Positions 8,289 to 15,557 of a stretch of 46,030 nt of DNA are shown one piece after another (position 1 is the first letter of the stretch; every line of letters begins with the position of its first letter). The position numbers and the translations under genes were made by a program. Below the pieces are notes generated by a model. The model saw only the letters and a list, made by a program, of their open reading frames with translations, did no database searches and was not told the origin of the DNA. Origin of the DNA: an uncultured Eubacteriales bacterium (lineage in GTDB: Bacteria > Bacillota > Clostridia > Oscillospirales > CAG-272); NCBI GenBank assembly GCA_900544985.1, contig UQXK01000010.1, positions 1 to 46,030 of the forward strand. The letters are read 5' to 3'.

Positions 8289-9086
8289 TTATACGCTTTC
8301 CTTGTGACATTTTAGAAGAAATTTTTCAATGCATATGTTAAAGTCTTGCGGTGTATCCATATTCACGCAATGTCCCGCGCCTTTGAAGATTACTTTGTCG
8401 CAATTTTCATATTCTGCCCATTCGTTTACGATCTCTGTTTCCATTGGTATATCGTATTCACCGCAGCCGACCAATAATTTGTATTGACGTTGTTTTCTCG
8501 GATATTTATTTACAAGTTTATTCAGTTCTGCCATATACATAAAAGATTTTTTCTTAAATTGAATATTCAGATTGTAAAATGCTGTTTGTGCTTCTTCCGT
8601 ACAGGCGGAAATTTTTTTGTTTGCTTTGGCGAACCACTTTATGGAAAACAATGCTTTTAACATCATTTTTATTTGACTTTTTGAATTATACTTTTGCCTT
8701 TTCAAATCAAAATTGTTAATGTCATAGCCGCCGAAGCAAGAGAGCGACAACACTTTATTTTCATATTTGTTGGCAAAGTCCTGTATAAAAACCGAGCCTA
8801 ATGAAACTCCGATAAAATGAGCGGCGGGAATATTATGTTTTTGAAAGATCCGGTCTATCCACTCCGACATTTTTTCAATATTGTCGCCTTTTTGCGCGCG
8901 AATGGAATTTCCGTGTCCTAAAATATCTATGGCAAGCAGATTATATTTGCCGGAAAAGTAGCAGAACTGTTTTTCGAACATTCTATGGTCGACAAATGCG
9001 GCATGAATAAATACAAGCCACTCCTTGTTTGCATTGCCGTCGATATAATAGGCAATAGGCGAATTATCGAGATACAGATTTTCCAT
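8289..9086 (-). CDS. Alpha/beta hydrolase
   Basis: A 265-residue alpha/beta-hydrolase fold protein. The oxyanion-side strand LVFIHAAFVDHRMF, the nucleophile elbow GVSLGS (S95), Asp in GCGEYDIP (D212) and His in GAGHCVNMD (H239) form a plausible catalytic triad. The substrate is unknown; the closest general type is the small esterase/lactonase-like hydrolases. The frame is open upstream into the padR gene, but ATG at 9086 has AAGGAATAA just before it and starts 5 bp after the padR stop. It forms an operon with the PadR regulator, so its expression is probably under PadR control. Base composition is low in GC. Confidence 0.82.
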   Translation of the reverse strand: MENLYLDNSPIAYYIDGNANKEWLVFIHAAFVDHRMFEKQFCYFSGKYNLLAIDILGHGNSIRAQKGDNIEKMSEWIDRIFQKHNIPAAHFIGVSLGSVFIQDFANKYENKVLSLSCFGGYDINNFDLKRQKYNSKSQIKMMLKALFSIKWFAKANKKISACTEEAQTAFYNLNIQFKKKSFMYMAELNKLVNKYPRKQRQYKLLVGCGEYDIPMETEIVNEWAEYENCDKVIFKGAGHCVNMDTPQDFNICIEKFLLKCHKESV

Positions 9087-9091
9087 TTTTA

Positions 9092-9622
9092 TTATTCCTT
9101 TATGTTTTTTAATAGGCGATTGTACCATTCAATATTGAATTTCATTAAATCGCGTCCGTATATTGCCGTTTGCAGTTGATAATAGAATATATCGTTATTT
9201 TGCATTTCGCTTGATAGCTTTTCGCCTTCATTACAGATTTTTTCTAAATTGGAACGCATTTTTTCCAAATCGGCTATATGCTTTTCGATGAGTTTTATAC
9301 GAATTCCGTTTTCGGCAAAACCCATAAAGTATATTTTAGAAAGTTCGGGGTCTTTTGCCGTACCAATATCGATAGGACTGTTTACCCAGATGTTAAAGTA
9401 TTCTTTTCCGCTATCGGTTATACTGTAAATTTTTTTCAGTTTACCTTTTTCCGATTTTTCACTGATGTTAATATAGCCGTTTCGCAATAATTTTTTAATA
9501 GCGGCTTGTATGCTGCCCGTACTGCAACTGTACATTAAGTTCAGCCCCTCGTTTATGCGTTTGCGCAATTCATAAATTGTCCGGGATTGCAGTAGCAATA
9601 AACCTAAAATTATATTTTCCAT
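9092..9622 (-). CDS. PadR family transcriptional regulator
   Basis: 176-residue regulator. Residues 1-80 form the PadR winged helix (ILGLLLLQSRTIYELRKRI, then SIQAAIKKLLRNGYI and KKIYSITDSGKEYF). The C-terminal part is the Vir-like helical dimerisation region (about 95-170, rich in coiled-coil-like heptads). PadR proteins are usually repressors released by a small molecule. It is the first gene of a two-gene operon with the hydrolase. The start is ATG at 9622 after GGAGGG. A 17-bp palindrome overlaps its -10 box, pointing to autorepression. Confidence 0.9.
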   Translation of the reverse strand: MENIILGLLLLQSRTIYELRKRINEGLNLMYSCSTGSIQAAIKKLLRNGYINISEKSEKGKLKKIYSITDSGKEYFNIWVNSPIDIGTAKDPELSKIYFMGFAENGIRIKLIEKHIADLEKMRSNLEKICNEGEKLSSEMQNNDIFYYQLQTAIYGRDLMKFNIEWYNRLLKNIKE

Positions 9623-9634
9623 TTTGCCCTCCTG

Positions 9635-9671
9635 TATTACTAATAGTAATATATTTTATTGACGTTGTCAA
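9635..9671 (-). promoter_or_regulatory. padR-hydrolase promoter with overlapping operator
   Basis: Minus strand: -35 TTGACA (9671-9666), 17-bp spacer, -10 TACTAT (9648-9643). A palindrome TATTACTA-N-TAGTAATA at 9635-9651 covers the whole -10 box. Its ATTAC/GTAAT arms resemble the dyads bound by PadR-type winged-helix dimers, so it is the natural autorepression site. Confidence 0.75.
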
Positions 9672-10044
9672 CTCAAATAAGAAAAAATCTCGTATTAGTT
9701 ACATTTGTTTTAAGTTGTCGCCGCATATCGATATCGTAATTGCTTTTCTGTAATCTTTCATATCGCCGTATGAGAATTGGCGTGGAAAACGTTTTGCACT
9801 TTATTCTTGTTTTTTTCATCGGAAAATGATATAATAATCCCGCGAAATTGCAAAAATCATAACCGACGTACAAACTTACATTGATTTATTTACGAGAGCA
9901 GCAACGGTCGAGATATATTTTTTACCGACAGCTTTGAAAAAGCGGTTGAAAAATTGACATAAGACAAGCGGTCTATAAACAATTTTTTGAATTTCAATAA
10001 CTATATAAGATATTGTAATACAAGAAAATCGTATATTATAAATA
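9672..10044. other. Gene-poor AT-rich stretch with possible decayed coding sequence
   Basis: No intact gene. On the plus strand, reading from about 9846, the frames give protein-like pieces (for example IAKIITDVQTYIDLFTRAA in one frame and DIFFTDSFEKAVEKL in another) that could be a frameshifted remnant, but I cannot identify a family. A 66-codon minus-strand frame at 9673-9873 has no ribosome-binding site and is unlikely to be real. Confidence 0.35.
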
Positions 10045-10045
10045 A

Positions 10046-10068
10046 AAAAGCCGCTTTACGCGGCTTTT
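10046..10068 (-). terminator. Terminator of the lipoprotein gene
   Basis: AAAAGCCGC and GCGGCTTTT flank a TTTA loop; on the minus strand the stem is followed by a T-rich tract. It lies about 25 bp after the lipoprotein stop codon. Confidence 0.8.
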
Positions 10069-10093
10069 ATGTATCATGAGGTTTATATAAAAA

Positions 10094-10606
10094 TTACTTT
10101 TTTACGAATATCGTAATAGTTTCATTCGGCTTTTCCTGCTTGATCGCAAGACCGTCGTCGCTTTCCATCAAAGCGGCATATTCGTTAGGCGCTTCTGCAT
10201 CGAGGAGATTCAAAATTGTTTTAAGAGATATCGTTCCGCAGTGTATGGTGGAATCTATATTGCATATTTGTATGGATATTGTCGCTGTTGAGTTGTCGCT
10301 GTTCTTATTTGGAAACCATGAAAACCCGGCGCCGTTTTCGAGTCTTAAATAATTATCTGTGAAATGTGCATCTTCCTCGCGTCCCTCTTCGGGATAAAGC
10401 AGACCGTTTTCTGTCGATATCAACATATATGTATATGCTTCGTCGATTTCGAATTTGAAAGTTATTTTTTCGTCTGCGTTTTCTTGATCTACTTTAAAAG
10501 ATATGATTCCCGTTGTCGTATTAAGAGGTTTTTCTTTTTTGCCGCATGAGAAAAGCGCGCACGATAAAAGTGCGATCGCGACAACGGCAGCAATAATTTT
10601 CTTCAT
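10094..10606 (-). CDS. Putative lipoprotein of unknown function
   Basis: 170 residues. It has a lysine start (MKK), a hydrophobic segment at 4-20 and a lipobox LFSC with acceptor C21; LLSC at 13-16 is a second candidate. It should be exported and anchored to the outer face of the membrane. The mature part is acidic, with beta-type alternation (IISFKVDQENADEKITFKFEI and similar) and no motif I recognise. The ATG at 10606 follows GGAGGAATG. A tandem 92-bp duplication lies directly upstream and a terminator downstream, so it is transcribed alone. Confidence 0.75.
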   Translation of the reverse strand: MKKIIAAVVAIALLSCALFSCGKKEKPLNTTTGIISFKVDQENADEKITFKFEIDEAYTYMLISTENGLLYPEEGREEDAHFTDNYLRLENGAGFSWFPNKNSDNSTATISIQICNIDSTIHCGTISLKTILNLLDAEAPNEYAALMESDDGLAIKQEKPNETITIFVKK

Positions 10607-10653
10607 GACATTCCTCCGAATATTTATTGGGAAATTTTGTTGTTTTAAGCCTC

Positions 10654-10837
10654 ATTACGGCTATGCCCGTTTAAAAAATAGAGTGGATTTTTTGATCCGA
10701 TAAATATAAAGCAAGGCTTTATAGGGCTATTCGACGCAAGTTTTTATTACGGCTATGCCCGTTTAAAGATAGAGGGCGTTTTTTACTCCGATAAATATAA
10801 AGCAGAGCTTTATAGGGCTATTCTAACACAAGTTTTT
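10654..10837. repeat. Tandem 92-bp direct duplication upstream of the lipoprotein gene
   Basis: Units 10654-10745 and 10746-10837 each begin ATTACGGCTATGCCCGTTTA and end CAAGTTTTT. They differ mainly in the middle (around 10676-10700 versus 10768-10792). Each unit contains small hairpins (CGGctatgCCG; AAAGC/GCTTT). Placement between the divergent lipoprotein and glycosylase genes suggests duplicated promoter or leader DNA, which is inference. Confidence 0.85.
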
Positions 10838-10960
10838 ATATTTTTCAACATAAAAATTATTACGGCAAATAATATAGTACGATTTAGGTTATTTGGCGCT
10901 CTTCTATATCGTTTTTTGCAAAAATATATTATCGGTTGCCTGAATGGGGAGGTTTTATTT

Positions 10961-11449
10961 ATGGTACAGAGTTTTTCGGAACACCCTTTTTCTCCCATAT
11001 TTGACGAAAATTCACGTATACTTATACTCGGGAGCTTTCCGTCTGTTCGTTCCAGAGAGATAGGATTCTACTACGGGCACCCTCAGAACAGATTCTGGAA
11101 AGTTCTCTCCGAAGTCTTTGAAACGGAAATTCCGAACGATATTGAAGAAAAAAGAAAATTTCTCTCGGAGAATAAAATAGCGTTGTGGGACGTTATCGCG
11201 TCGTGCAAAATAGAAGGGTCTTCCGACAGTTCCGTAAAAGATGCCGTGCCTAACGATATTTCCTTTATACTGCAAAAAAGCGGAATCTCTGAAATATTTA
11301 CAAACGGAAATCTCGCCTATGACCTTTACAGCAGATATACCGAATCGAAAACGGGAATCCCGGCGATAAAATTGCCGTCCACAAGTCCGGCAAATGCTTC
11401 GTGGAATTTAGAGCGTCTTGTATCTGCATGGAAGATAATAAAAGAATAG
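10961..11449 (+). CDS. DNA-deoxyinosine/mismatch-type uracil-DNA glycosylase (Mug-like)
   Basis: 162-residue member of the uracil-DNA glycosylase superfamily, resembling the family 6 (hypoxanthine-DNA glycosylase) group that excises deaminated bases. Active-site motif I is LILGSFPSVRSREIGFYYGHPQNRFW, in which the GSFPS and YYGHPQN patterns are typical of this branch; motif II corresponds to LPSTSPANA. The frame is open from 10916, but ATG at 10961 has GGGGAGG 9 nt upstream and begins MVQSFSEHPF, as expected. The next gene starts 8 bp after the stop, so the two are co-transcribed. Confidence 0.85.
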   Translation: MVQSFSEHPFSPIFDENSRILILGSFPSVRSREIGFYYGHPQNRFWKVLSEVFETEIPNDIEEKRKFLSENKIALWDVIASCKIEGSSDSSVKDAVPNDISFILQKSGISEIFTNGNLAYDLYSRYTESKTGIPAIKLPSTSPANASWNLERLVSAWKIIKE

Positions 11450-11457
11450 AAAGAGTA

Positions 11458-11916
11458 ATGAAAATGACACACAGAGAAAAAGCGATAGAAAATTTTTACA
11501 AAGGATATAATTGCGCCCAGTCTGTTTTTATGGCGTTTTGCGACGTAACGGGATACAGCGAAGAGGACGCTTTGAAACTCTCTTCTTCTTTCGGCGGGGG
11601 CATGGGAAGAATGCGCGAGGTTTGCGGTTCATGTTCCGCAATGTTTATGATAGCGGGTATACTTTACGGTTATACTGATATAAGCACGGACGAGGCGAAA
11701 AAGAATCATTATGCTCTTGTTCAGTCTCTTGCCGCAAAATTTAAAGAAAAGCACGGAACTATAATATGCAGGGAACTGTTGAAAACTCTCAAACCCGACG
11801 AAACGCCTGTTCCGACGCCGCGCACCGAAGGGTATTATAAAATACGTCCTTGTGTGAAATTTATTGCCGATGCGGCGGATATACTTGACGAGCTTATAGC
11901 GGAAAGAACAAACTGA
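11458..11916 (+). CDS. C_GCAxxG_C_C family protein
   Basis: About 152 residues of the cysteine-rich family named for its C-GCAxxG-C-C pattern. Seen here: YNCAQSVFMAFCD, then the glycine-rich FGGGMGRMREVCGSCSAM, then C in GTIICREL and C in RPCVKF. The spaced cysteines suggest a metal cluster or redox role; the biochemical function is not established. The start is uncertain between ATG 11458 and ATG 11464, since neither has a strong ribosome-binding site and coupling to the upstream glycosylase gene is likely. Downstream it meets jag head-on across a repeat. Confidence 0.85.
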   Translation: MKMTHREKAIENFYKGYNCAQSVFMAFCDVTGYSEEDALKLSSSFGGGMGRMREVCGSCSAMFMIAGILYGYTDISTDEAKKNHYALVQSLAAKFKEKHGTIICRELLKTLKPDETPVPTPRTEGYYKIRPCVKFIADAADILDELIAERTN

Positions 11917-11934
11917 AATTATATAACCCGTTAC

Positions 11935-12207
11935 GAAAGTTTTTGCGGATTTTTAAGGGGCTTTTTAGGGGGGAAGCCTCTTGAAGCGGAGGTTCGGAAC
12001 GGCAGTTCCAACATATAATGACGAAAAAATAAAAAGCACGGCAATGCCGTGCTTTTTGTGTGCATTGAATGTTGGGGCTTCCGCCCCAAACCCGGACACA
12101 AGAAACTTTTCGAGAAAAGTTTCTTGGAACTTCAAAAGCTTTCGCCAAAATAAGTGGTATATTTGAGCGAAGTTCTTTGGCACACCTTTCTCCGAAAGAA
12201 AGGTGTG
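11935..12207 (-). repeat. Modular palindromic repeat, site 2
   Basis: One full unit read on the minus strand: head hairpin B at 12207-12181 starts at the base after the jag TAA stop, then linker, D, E, terminator-like F (about 12056-12030) and the tail. About 220 nt match unit 2 of the 5686-6100 site in inverted orientation with only two differences that I can see. The tail beyond about 11985 diverges. It separates the convergent C_GCAxxG_C_C gene and jag. Confidence 0.9.
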
Positions 12208-13152
12208 TTAGTTTTCGTTGTCCGTAGAGGAAGAGCCGACGTTTGCCGAATTTATAGAACTGCCGAACTCTTTGAGCTTTGCAAAATAGCTTTCAAGGTC
12301 TTTTGCTTTTTCTATCTTTCTCGGTGCGGGACGCGGAGCGTCGTTTCTTCTGGGGCGGGGCGTATACTCTGTCTTTGCTTCGGGAGCGGAAGCGTTATTT
12401 TCTTTTGACGCTTGCTTCTCGGAGGATTTTGCCCCTCTCTTGTACTGATTTCTTCCGCCTTTTCCGGAACGTCCGCGGCGTTCGTTTCTTTGCTCGAATC
12501 TTGCGGAAGTGGGCTTCTCGTTTCCTTCGGGGAAGAGTATTACTCTGCGGTTTCCTTCAACGCCTACGGAGTTTGTGGAAATGCCATCTATATTCTGAAC
12601 CTCGGAATGAATGATTCTTCTTTCATATGCGTTCATCGGTTCGAGAACGACGTTTCTGCCCGTTCTTTTGACTTTGTCCGCCATGTGTCTTGCAAGATTT
12701 CTGAGAGTTTCTTCTCTCTTTTCGCGGTAGTTTTCTATATCTACCGAAATCCTTGTATATTTTCTTTCGTCGGACTCTTTTTTGTTTGCGGCAAGGTTAA
12801 TAAGGTACTGGAAAGCATCGAGCGTGTCTCCGTGATGACCTATAAGGAGTCCCGCGCCCTCTCCGGAAATGGTCATGAGCGCTTCTCCGTTGCCGTCATC
12901 GTGTATTGTGACTACGGCGTCTATTTCCATATCTTTTATAAGCGTTTCGACAAAAGCTCTTGCGGCTTCGAGCGGCTTTAATATACGTGTCGCTTTTATT
13001 TTTGCGGGAGAAGCTCCCATTCCCAAAAAGCCTCTTTTCGGCTCTTCGAGAACTTCGTATTCTATTTCTTCTTTATTGACTCCGAGCTCGTTTGCTGCCG
13101 CTTCGAGCGCTTCGTCGATGGTTTTTGCTGTTTTTATTACTTCCTGTTTCAT
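12208..13152 (-). CDS. jag: RNA-binding protein Jag/KhpB
   Basis: 314-residue cytoplasmic RNA-binding protein linked in Firmicutes to control of cell elongation and sporulation. Jag-N domain about 1-52 (VIKTAKTIDEALEAAANELG; GFLGMGASPAKI). KH domain about 60-145, with GLLIGHHGDTLDAFQYL in place of a GxxG loop. R3H domain about 150-212, with the R-x3-H element near ERRIIHSEV and GVEGNRRVILFP. The C-terminal 100 residues are a basic, low-complexity tail (RGRSGKGGRNQYKRGAK) longer than in many homologs and ending in a short helix. Last gene of rpmH-rnpA-yidD-yidC-jag; the stop codon touches a repeat hairpin. Confidence 0.93.
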   Translation of the reverse strand: MKQEVIKTAKTIDEALEAAANELGVNKEEIEYEVLEEPKRGFLGMGASPAKIKATRILKPLEAARAFVETLIKDMEIDAVVTIHDDGNGEALMTISGEGAGLLIGHHGDTLDAFQYLINLAANKKESDERKYTRISVDIENYREKREETLRNLARHMADKVKRTGRNVVLEPMNAYERRIIHSEVQNIDGISTNSVGVEGNRRVILFPEGNEKPTSARFEQRNERRGRSGKGGRNQYKRGAKSSEKQASKENNASAPEAKTEYTPRPRRNDAPRPAPRKIEKAKDLESYFAKLKEFGSSINSANVGSSSTDNEN

Positions 13153-13178
13153 TTATGAAAAATCCTCTTTAAAATTGT

Positions 13179-14324
13179 TTATTCTATGTCGTTTTTTTCT
13201 TTTTTATCGTTGTCGTCTTTCATTTTGGCTTTGCCGAAAAGCTTCTTCTTGCTTTCGGAAATTTTTTTGCCGTCAGTCTCTTCTTCGTCGTCTGTCTTTT
13301 CTTTATCGTAAACGGAGATATACTCTCCGAGGTCTTCGTTTACTTCTTCTTCGGAAAAGTCTATTGTGTGAAGAGAATGAACGGGCCCGCGGTTTTCGCT
13401 TGAACCGGGGCGGTTTTTCGGTGCTTTTCCGGCAAGCTCTTTTTCTGCGGCTTTAATATCCTCTTCCGTGCATTTCGGAATAGGCATTGCCTTAACGAGT
13501 ATGAACTGCTGCAATACGCCGAGAATGTTGTTGAATGCCCAATATATACCGATAGCGGCGGGAACCGTGAACGAGATCCATGTCGTAAGAGCGGGCATCA
13601 AAAGGTCCATTATGATCATAGAAGCTTTTCCCGCACCCTGCTGTTGGTCCTGCGCCATAGGCTGATAAGAAAGCTTTCTTGTCAGCTTCATGGAGGCGAA
13701 CTGCAACAAGAATGTCAGTATAGGAACAAGGATCAATATCGATGTCCATGTGGGCTTTGCGGAAAGGTCGAATGCTCCCATTGCGAAATTGGGAATGTCC
13801 GAAAAGACGACTTCGTTAAGTCCGCCTTCTGTAAGCCCCGCGTTTATAATTTCATATTTATCGGGTGTAAGGAACTGGATAAGGTCTATATCACGGCTTG
13901 TGGAGACCGTTACTTCAAGGGTTTTTATTATATTAGAAAGCTGATCTACGGACCATCCGCAGATGTATTTGAGCGGGTTTATGATAACCTGGTAAAGTAT
14001 GAGAAGTATGGGCATCTGTATAAGAAGGGGAAGGCAGCCGCCCATGGGGTTGTATCCCTCTCTCTGGTAGAGATCCATTATCTCATTCTGCATTTTCTGC
14101 TGGGTCACTCTGTCCGTGCGCCCGGCGTATCTTTTTCGGATAGCCATTTCTTTCGGACGGAGTCTTGCCTGCTTTATGGATGTTTTCTGCTGTTTTATTC
14201 CGAACGGCAAAAGAATGAGCTTTACAAGGACCGCGAACAGCAAAAGTCCGAAAAGATAATGTCCTCCCAACAAATTAGAGAAGAATGACAATATCGTTCC
14301 GAAAAATTTATAAATAGCGTTCAT
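13179..14324 (-). CDS. yidC: Membrane protein insertase YidC/Oxa1
   Basis: 381-residue insertase for membrane proteins, working alone or with SecYEG. It has the Gram-positive core: a hydrophobic segment near 22-42, a cytoplasmic hairpin rich in K/R (KQQKTSIKQARLRPKEMAIRKRYAG), then MGGCLPLLIQMPILLILYQVI, and later membrane segments at about 190-212, 240-275. The membrane-buried Arg of model YidC is replaced by Lys (FAVLVKLILLP). There is no lipobox, unlike SpoIIIJ. The tail (about 290-381) is charged (KEKTDDEEETDGKK). ATG at 14324 directly follows the yidD TAA. Operon with yidD and jag. Confidence 0.94.
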   Translation of the reverse strand: MNAIYKFFGTILSFFSNLLGGHYLFGLLLFAVLVKLILLPFGIKQQKTSIKQARLRPKEMAIRKRYAGRTDRVTQQKMQNEIMDLYQREGYNPMGGCLPLLIQMPILLILYQVIINPLKYICGWSVDQLSNIIKTLEVTVSTSRDIDLIQFLTPDKYEIINAGLTEGGLNEVVFSDIPNFAMGAFDLSAKPTWTSILILVPILTFLLQFASMKLTRKLSYQPMAQDQQQGAGKASMIIMDLLMPALTTWISFTVPAAIGIYWAFNNILGVLQQFILVKAMPIPKCTEEDIKAAEKELAGKAPKNRPGSSENRGPVHSLHTIDFSEEEVNEDLGEYISVYDKEKTDDEEETDGKKISESKKKLFGKAKMKDDNDKKEKNDIE

Positions 14325-14600
14325 TTATTTATTTTCTCCTTCGATTTTGGGGGTGGAAGACGTATTTTCTTTTTTTCGTTTCTTTTTGTTTTTGGGTACG
14401 GGGTCATAACCTCCGCGGCAAAAAGGATTGCATCTTAAAATCCTCATTAGAGTAAGTGCGAATCCGCGAAAAAAGCCCCACTCTTCAAACGCTTCAAGCG
14501 CGTACGCGGAACATGTGGGCGTAAACCGACAGCATGGGCGTTTGAGCGGGGAAATATATTTTCTGTAAAATTTTATCAACAGAACAGATATTTTTTTCAT
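14325..14600 (-). CDS. yidD: Membrane protein insertion efficiency factor YidD
   Basis: Small membrane-associated protein that assists YidC. 91 residues with the invariant core FYRKYISPLKRPCCRFTPTCSAYALEAFEEWG and NPFCRGGYDPVP, including the three family cysteines. A lysine-rich tail follows. The frame remains open upstream to 14780, but that extension is translated repeat DNA, and MKKISVLLIKFYRKYISP at 14600 is the conserved start, so 14600 was chosen. No good Shine-Dalgarno precedes it, which may reflect disruption by the inserted repeat. It lies between rnpA and yidC in the usual order. Confidence 0.92.
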   Translation of the reverse strand: MKKISVLLIKFYRKYISPLKRPCCRFTPTCSAYALEAFEEWGFFRGFALTLMRILRCNPFCRGGYDPVPKNKKKRKKENTSSTPKIEGENK

Positions 14601-14613
14601 TTTTACATCATCC

Positions 14614-14765
14614 GTTAAATGTGCGGCGCTATGCCGTCTTTGTGCTGTGACAGTGGGGCATGAAACCCCGGAGAAGAAACTTTTTAAAGTTTCTTTCGGA
14701 TATTCAAAAACTTCGGAAAAGCGAAGTTTTCTGATTTTGAGTAAAGTTTCGGGCTTGCCCTTATT
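14614..14765 (-). repeat. Modular palindromic repeat, site 3 (decayed copy inside an operon)
   Basis: On the minus strand the order matches the family: linker (about 14760-14700, ACTTTACTCAAAATC and TTCGGAAAAGCGAAG), D (AAGAAACTTT/AAAGTTTCTT, about 14698-14672), E (GGGGTTTCATGCCCC, about 14667-14653), and a degenerate F (GGCATAGCGCC) near 14625. Divergence is much higher than at other sites. It lies between rnpA and yidD. Confidence 0.65.
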
Positions 14766-14802
14766 ATTTTGAAAAGTCAAGCGTTTTATTGAGCCACGGT
14801 AT

Positions 14803-15195
14803 TTACCCGAGATTGTTTGCTTCGTTAAAAAGCCCGAGTTTTGAAAATGCGTAAGAAAGGTCTTTGTATATGTCCTGCGTTTTTGCGCCTGTCGCCGCTT
14901 CTTTTGCGACGATTACCACGAGAAAACCTTTTTTTACGTTTTTTTCTTTTTCGAGCATCTGATATGCCGCGCGCAGGATCCTTCGTGTCCTGGTGCGGAC
15001 GACCGCATGTCCGAGCTTTTTCGTGACGGTGAGACCGACGCGGTTTATTCTCTTTTTCTGCGGATTTTCGCGGGCGAGCCGCGAGGCGCGGTAATCGGTC
15101 AATACATATACCGCAATATGTCTGCAAAAGACTTTTTGTCCTTTTGCATACACCTTTCTGAAAAGGTGATCTTCGGAAATGGCAATGTTTTTCAC
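14803..15195 (-). CDS. rnpA: Ribonuclease P protein component
   Basis: 130-residue protein subunit of RNase P, which matures tRNA 5' ends. The family signature is present as KKLGHAVVRTRTRRILR (about 60-76), with the earlier HLFRKVYAKGQ and the C-terminal DIYKDLSYAFSKLGLF. The start is GTG at 15195, since no in-frame ATG precedes it. An out-of-frame 8-codon ORF (ATG at 15218, preceded by AAAGGA) ends in a TGA that overlaps this GTG, so coupled initiation is likely. It is located between rpmH and yidD as is standard, although a terminator-like hairpin lies between rpmH and rnpA. Confidence 0.93.
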   Translation of the reverse strand: MKNIAISEDHLFRKVYAKGQKVFCRHIAVYVLTDYRASRLARENPQKKRINRVGLTVTKKLGHAVVRTRTRRILRAAYQMLEKEKNVKKGFLVVIVAKEAATGAKTQDIYKDLSYAFSKLGLFNEANNLG

Positions 15196-15262
15196 ACGAT
15201 AGTCTCGCTTTTTTCCATTTTTACGGTCCTTTTCCGTCCGATAAAAGTTCCGTATAAAAAAT

Positions 15263-15297
15263 CAAAGCCCATGATATGCTCCGATACATAGGCTTTG
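15263..15297 (-). terminator. Terminator-like hairpin between rpmH and rnpA
   Basis: Minus strand: CAAAGCCTATG pairs with CATGGGCTTTG (11 bp including one G-T pair) around a 13-nt loop, followed by ATTTTTTATA. It would cut rnpA-yidD-yidC-jag expression relative to L34. Confidence 0.65.
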
Positions 15298-15321
15298 CGT
15301 CTTTATTTGCTTTTTCGCAAA

Positions 15322-15456
15322 TCAATAGGAGAGTCTTGCTCTGCCTTTTGCACGTCTTCTTTTCAAAACTTTGCGACCGTTGGCGGTACTCATTCTTTTT
15401 CTGAAACCGTGCTCTTTCTGTCTTTGAAGCTTTTTGGGTTGGTATGTTCTAAGCAT
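15322..15456 (-). CDS. rpmH: 50S ribosomal protein L34
   Basis: 44-residue basic ribosomal protein read directly from the minus strand. It begins MLRTYQPKKLQRQKEHGFRK and ends KRRRAKGRARLSY. The sequence matches the near-invariant L34 pattern (RTYQP, HGFRKRM, GRKVLKRRRAKGR). Stop TGA at 15324-15322; AGGAGG upstream of the ATG. First gene of the rpmH-rnpA-yidD-yidC-jag cluster, driven by the promoter at 15557-15528. Confidence 0.97.
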   Translation of the reverse strand: MLRTYQPKKLQRQKEHGFRKRMSTANGRKVLKRRRAKGRARLSY

Positions 15457-15527
15457 TTATTCGCACCTCCTTAAATAACGACCGGCTGCCGCCGGACGGA
15501 CGGTATGCCGCTATAATTACAGAGTAC

Positions 15528-15557
15528 ATTATACACACAACTTATAAGATTTGTCAA
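15528..15557 (-). promoter_or_regulatory. rpmH: Strong promoter of rpmH
   Basis: Minus strand: TTGACA (15557-15552), 18-bp spacer, TATAAT (15533-15528). The leader contains a GC-rich hairpin around 15483-15510. The consensus hexamers fit a highly expressed ribosomal gene. Confidence 0.85.

Noticed and set aside
15529..15537. TTATACACA, a match to the DnaA-box pattern near rpmH
   Set aside because: It is a single box and coincides with the -10 element of the rpmH promoter; no box cluster or AT-rich unwinding region, and no dnaA next to it, so not called as oriC.
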